A program made the translations under genes and the position numbers. Below are positions 6,399 to 9,307 of a stretch of 9,307 nucleotides of DNA, piece after piece (positions within the stretch are counted from its first letter, which is position 1; every line of letters begins with the position of its first letter). The notes below the pieces were generated by a model. It saw only the letters and a list, made by a program, of their open reading frames with translations. It had not been told where the DNA came from and did no database searches. Origin of the DNA: Stomatobaculum longum (GTDB lineage Bacteria; Bacillota; Clostridia; Lachnospirales; Lachnospiraceae); NCBI GenBank assembly GCA_905370385.1, contig CAJPKN010000056.1:1-9307 (forward strand), written 5' to 3'.

Positions 6399-7166
6399 AT
6401 GAAAATTACTTCGTTGACCTGCCCGCACTGCGGCGCCGCGCTGCAATGGGAAGAAGGTCAGGACAAAGCGGTCTGTCCGTACTGCGGCAGTGCACTCCGC
6501 GTCGATATTTCCGCACCCGAAATCAAGGTTAATTTTTACGGAAACCGTGAGACAACGCCGGCCTCCGCGGGACCGGATATCGGGCTCAGCTTGGGACAGA
6601 AACTCATTGTCGGGGGAATTACCGCTGCCTGCCTTCTGGTTCCGGTGGTGCTCGGCATCGCGGAGAGCAGTGCCTCCGCGCGGCGGCAAAACGCGGAGAG
6701 CGCGGCGGCTGCGAGTACGGCGACGCAGCAGATGGAACGCTATACCATAACCGGTGCGGAGAACCTGGACGAACTTCAGAAAATCACCGGCTTAAAATAT
6801 CTCACAATCGAACACGCGGAGGCAATTACCGACTTCGGCGCGCTCGCCCGTCTCCCCTACCTGGAGACACTCTCGATTCAGGATGCGCCGCAGCTCACGG
6901 ACCTCACTTTTGTGAAGAGCTTGAATCAGCTGCAGAGCCTTACGCTGAAGAACACGGGCGTACAGGATATATCGCCGCTTTCGGGCATGAAATCCTTGGT
7001 CGCGGTGACACTGGAGGACAATCAAATTACGGATTTCACGGCGCTGGGTAGTGTGCCGTATTTAAAGAATGCGGAGATTCGGGCGGATGAAGTTGCGGCG
7101 CTTCCGGCGCTTTCGTCCCTGCAGTTTCTGGAGAGCTTCACCGTGAACGGGGAGACAAAAAAATGA
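6399..7166 (+). CDS. Zinc-ribbon / transmembrane / leucine-rich-repeat protein
   Basis: A 255-aa protein with three visible parts. Residues 6-30 are a zinc ribbon (C8-x2-C11, C26-x2-C29; CPHCG and CPYCG), followed by LRV and a VNFYG motif at 44-48. Residues 69-88 are a single hydrophobic transmembrane helix, then an Ala/Ser-rich linker. Residues 112-255 hold about six SDS22-like LRRs of 21-23 aa, such as YLETLSIQDAPQLTDL and SLVAVTLEDNQITDF. The expected topology is zinc ribbon in the cytoplasm and LRRs outside, but charges flanking the helix do not settle it. ATG 6399 is preferred over ATG 6393 because GAGGG (6388-6392) would abut the latter. The stop overlaps the next start (ATGA), showing translational coupling to the LRR lipoprotein. 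No enzymatic domain is seen. Zinc-ribbon-TM proteins and LRR surface proteins are each known in clostridia; the function of this combination is unknown to me. Confidence 0.85.
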   Translation: MKITSLTCPHCGAALQWEEGQDKAVCPYCGSALRVDISAPEIKVNFYGNRETTPASAGPDIGLSLGQKLIVGGITAACLLVPVVLGIAESSASARRQNAESAAAASTATQQMERYTITGAENLDELQKITGLKYLTIEHAEAITDFGALARLPYLETLSIQDAPQLTDLTFVKSLNQLQSLTLKNTGVQDISPLSGMKSLVAVTLEDNQITDFTALGSVPYLKNAEIRADEVAALPALSSLQFLESFTVNGETKK

Positions 7167-8962
7167 AAGCGAGCGGGCTCAGCCGTAAGCTTCGAAGCGT
7201 TGTTGCGCCTTTTGCGTTGCTTTTGGCAGGCGGCGTTGTGCTCGGCGGCTGCAAAGCTGTCTTTGCAAAGGGGACGGAGCGAAGCGCGGACGCAGCAATC
7301 CGTGTGACTCTGCCTTTCGTTTCGAAGTACAGTCCCAAGTATGCCGACACGCTGACGGATCCGGTGTTGCGGAGCGCCTTTTCGGAAGTGTTCCGAAAAG
7401 ATCCCGACGCGATTACGCCGGAAGAGTATCGGCGCGTTCGGGGAATTCGCTTTGAGACCGTAGACTGGTTTCTGGTTCGCATGGATGTGTCACTGCAAGA
7501 CGGAAGCAAAGTACAGGTTCCGATTGTCAACAACGGGGAAGGAATCACCCTCGACGGGAACTCGTTTCAGGCCTTCCCGAATCTCGAAACGCTCGATATG
7601 TCGGGGCAGCGCTCTTTGCTTCATGTCACGTTTTCTTCACAGGAGTATGCGAATACGCTTGCCAATCTGAAGCAGCTGAGCTGTCTCTATCTGCCGGATG
7701 CGGGGGACTACCCCGGAAGTCCGGCGGGGCTCGCATATATGGTCGCGAATCCCGGCGCAATGGAAGAACTGGGCGGGGTTTCACTCTATGCGACGGCGGA
7801 TGTCGAAAAACTTGTTCGCACATTTCCGAACTTGAGAAAGCTGCGAATTGTGAGGCGGGAGTTAGGGGTTAGCTTGTCCGGATTACAGGAATGCAAGGAG
7901 CTTAGAGCGCTTTATACCCCGCTGCGGCGCGCGGGCAACGAGGATTTACTCGCGCTCACGGGGGTGCGGGACATGGAACTGATCGCCTCCGAGGGAAATG
8001 ACAACATCGAAGATTTCCGCTTTTTGTCGGGGCTCACTGAGCTTCAGAGTCTCACAATCCGCGACGCCGTTGCGCTCCGGAATCTGAACGATATGAAGCC
8101 CCTGACAAAGTTGCGGGAACTTCGTCTTTCGGGCGCGACACAGCTCACGAGCATAGAGCCGCTCCGGGAACTCAAGGCGCTTGAAACGCTGGATCTGGGG
8201 AACAGTTTTAACATTGCAGACAGTGCCGCGCTGTATGAACTTCCGCGCCTCAAAAGGCTCAGAATCTCCGACGGCTGGCAGGCGGGGTGTTTCATACCGG
8301 ATGTGACCCTGCTCCCGGCGCTCGAAGAACTGGAGTGCGGTGCGGAGACGCTCCCGCAGCTGGCCCGTTGCCGAAAACTGAAAAAACTCAAACTCTTTCT
8401 CAGTCACTTTGACAGCAAAACGGATTTTTCGGGACTTTCGCGCCTTTCGGAACTCGAGGAACTTGACCTGAATGTCGAGAGCGCTGCGCAGAATACGGAA
8501 ACACTCTATGCACTCCGGGAACTGCCGAAGCTTCGAAAAGTTACCTTCTGCTGCAAAGCGGGAACGGTTCCGCTGCATGCCTTTCCGGCGGTCACGGAGC
8601 TCACCGTGCTCGGCGAGGATGCGGGAAGCGGCGGCAGTGATGCCGAACTGCGAATTCGTGCGGAGACCGAGGCGGATGCCCCTGCACTGGAACGTCTCAG
8701 CGTCTACGCGCACAACAAGGTGCGGTTTGAGGGCTGGCGCAGCACAACACTCCGGGAGCTGCGCCTCGGCCGTTGCGGCATCGATACGCTCTCATTTACG
8801 GAGGCCTTCCCCAATCTGGAGCTTTTGGACCTCAGCGACAATCGCGTCGAGGATATTGCGGCGCTCACCGCGCTGCCCAAGCTTCGCTATCTGCGCTACA
8901 CGGATAACGTGATTCAAAACATTGCGTTATTAAAGAACAGAGGCATAGTTCTGGTCGAATAA
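7163..8962 (+). CDS. LRR lipoprotein, probably surface-exposed
   Basis: A 599-aa protein with a lipoprotein signal peptide: basic KASGLSRKLR, a hydrophobic core, then lipobox LGGC with C30 as the lipidated residue. Residues 31-130 are a non-repeat region including DPVLRSAFSEVF and AITPEEYRRVRGIRFE, which resembles the N-terminal capping segment common in Firmicute LRR proteins. From about residue 137 to the C-terminus there are about 19 SDS22-like LRRs, from NLETLDMSG to NLELLDLSDNRVEDI and KLRYLRYTDN, some irregular in length. No catalytic domain, sortase motif or cell-wall repeat is seen, so the lipid is the only anchor. LRR solenoids bind proteins, so a receptor, scaffold or adhesin role at the outer membrane face is the reasonable inference. 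ATG 7163 overlaps the previous stop, with GGGGAG 8 bp upstream. The next gene begins 17 bp after the stop, consistent with one operon. Confidence 0.88.
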   Translation: MKASGLSRKLRSVVAPFALLLAGGVVLGGCKAVFAKGTERSADAAIRVTLPFVSKYSPKYADTLTDPVLRSAFSEVFRKDPDAITPEEYRRVRGIRFETVDWFLVRMDVSLQDGSKVQVPIVNNGEGITLDGNSFQAFPNLETLDMSGQRSLLHVTFSSQEYANTLANLKQLSCLYLPDAGDYPGSPAGLAYMVANPGAMEELGGVSLYATADVEKLVRTFPNLRKLRIVRRELGVSLSGLQECKELRALYTPLRRAGNEDLLALTGVRDMELIASEGNDNIEDFRFLSGLTELQSLTIRDAVALRNLNDMKPLTKLRELRLSGATQLTSIEPLRELKALETLDLGNSFNIADSAALYELPRLKRLRISDGWQAGCFIPDVTLLPALEELECGAETLPQLARCRKLKKLKLFLSHFDSKTDFSGLSRLSELEELDLNVESAAQNTETLYALRELPKLRKVTFCCKAGTVPLHAFPAVTELTVLGEDAGSGGSDAELRIRAETEADAPALERLSVYAHNKVRFEGWRSTTLRELRLGRCGIDTLSFTEAFPNLELLDLSDNRVEDIAALTALPKLRYLRYTDNVIQNIALLKNRGIVLVE

Positions 8963-8979
8963 ACGACGAGGAGACGGGA

Positions 8980-9307
8980 ATGAATCCGACAAAAGTCCGC
9001 TGCCCGCACTGCGGAAGCAGCATAGAGGTGATGCGGAGCGACAAGACGAAATGTCGTGTCTGCGGAGCTGAGCTCCGCATCGAAGAAGAGAAGCCGGTGA
9101 AAAAGAGTGGGATAGCCGAAGTGAACTACGGCAGACGTATGTCTTCGGAACTGTTTGCGATTTCGATGACTGTCTGCGCACTTGCGAGCATCTTCTTTAT
9201 TTTATTGCCGGTCCTCGGCCGGGAATCCCGGAAGAAAGCGCCCGAGGCGACTCAGGAATATGAGACGCATGTGAGCGCGGAACCCGGGGAACTCGGCCTG
9301 AAGGACT
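8980..9307 (+). CDS. 5' part of a second zinc-ribbon / transmembrane protein (cut by window edge)
   Basis: ATG 8980 is preceded by GAGGAG (8969-8974) and its frame is open to the window end, giving the first 109 residues. Residues 7-29 form a zinc ribbon (C8-x2-C11, C25-x2-C28). It is followed by ELRI, a basic linker and a VNYG motif at 48-51. Residues 58-79 are a transmembrane helix (LFAISMTVCALASIFFILLP), then a charged linker. This is the same N-terminal plan as the protein at 6399, with the same CG-x2-LR ending of the ribbon and the VN(F)YG motif, so the two are probably paralogues. The part after the membrane lies outside the window; by analogy it may carry LRRs, but this is not visible. 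It begins 17 bp after the LRR lipoprotein gene and is probably in the same operon. Confidence 0.8.
   Translation, partial: MNPTKVRCPHCGSSIEVMRSDKTKCRVCGAELRIEEEKPVKKSGIAEVNYGRRMSSELFAISMTVCALASIFFILLPVLGRESRKKAPEATQEYETHVSAEPGELGLKD

Overview
The window looks like chromosome from a moderately GC-rich (roughly 55%) anaerobic Firmicute, most likely a Lachnospiraceae-type clostridium. The support is a class I hybrid cluster protein with a CX2CX8CX5C iron-sulfur motif, a classical rubrerythrin, strong AGGAGG-type ribosome binding sites, sigma-A promoters, and a zinc-ribbon/leucine-rich-repeat (LRR) surface locus. The genus cannot be fixed from the sequence alone. There is no sign of phage, insertion sequence, CRISPR or RNA operon, and no tRNA or rRNA was seen.

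Left part (1-2697, all +): the 3' end of an unrecognised gene, then a small DtxR/MntR-family metalloregulator with its own promoter and a terminator-like hairpin in its leader. Next come a HAD-IIA (NagD-like) phosphatase and a CPBP intramembrane protease whose stop and start overlap (TTGA). A hairpin separates the regulator from this pair.

Middle part (2698-5507): two single-gene units for anaerobic stress defence, hcp (NO/hydroxylamine reductase) and rubrerythrin (peroxide reduction). Each has its own promoter and terminator. Rubrerythrin is preceded by a 378-bp non-coding stretch holding the hcp terminator, compact hairpins and a Fur/PerR-like palindrome. A 20-bp-stem terminator that can work in both directions lies between rubrerythrin and the convergent mntP.

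Manganese module: mntP (Mn2+ efflux, - strand) is preceded by a yybP-ykoY Mn2+ riboswitch. Its P1 3' strand lies inside an intrinsic terminator, as expected for an ON switch. The promoter in front of the riboswitch carries a GTTAGTCAAC element almost identical to GTTAGTTAAC at the promoter of the MntR-like gene. This suggests one regulator controls both, so Mn homeostasis would be set by protein and RNA together.

Right part (6309-9307, +): a locus divergent from mntP with its own TATAAT promoter and a hairpin leader. It encodes (i) a zinc-ribbon/single-TM/LRR protein, (ii) an overlapping (ATGA) 599-aa lipoprotein made almost wholly of about 19 LRRs, and (iii) a second zinc-ribbon/TM protein cut off by the window edge. 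Genes (i) and (iii) share an N-terminal module. This locus is the best candidate in the window for an undescribed system; its function cannot be deduced from the sequence.
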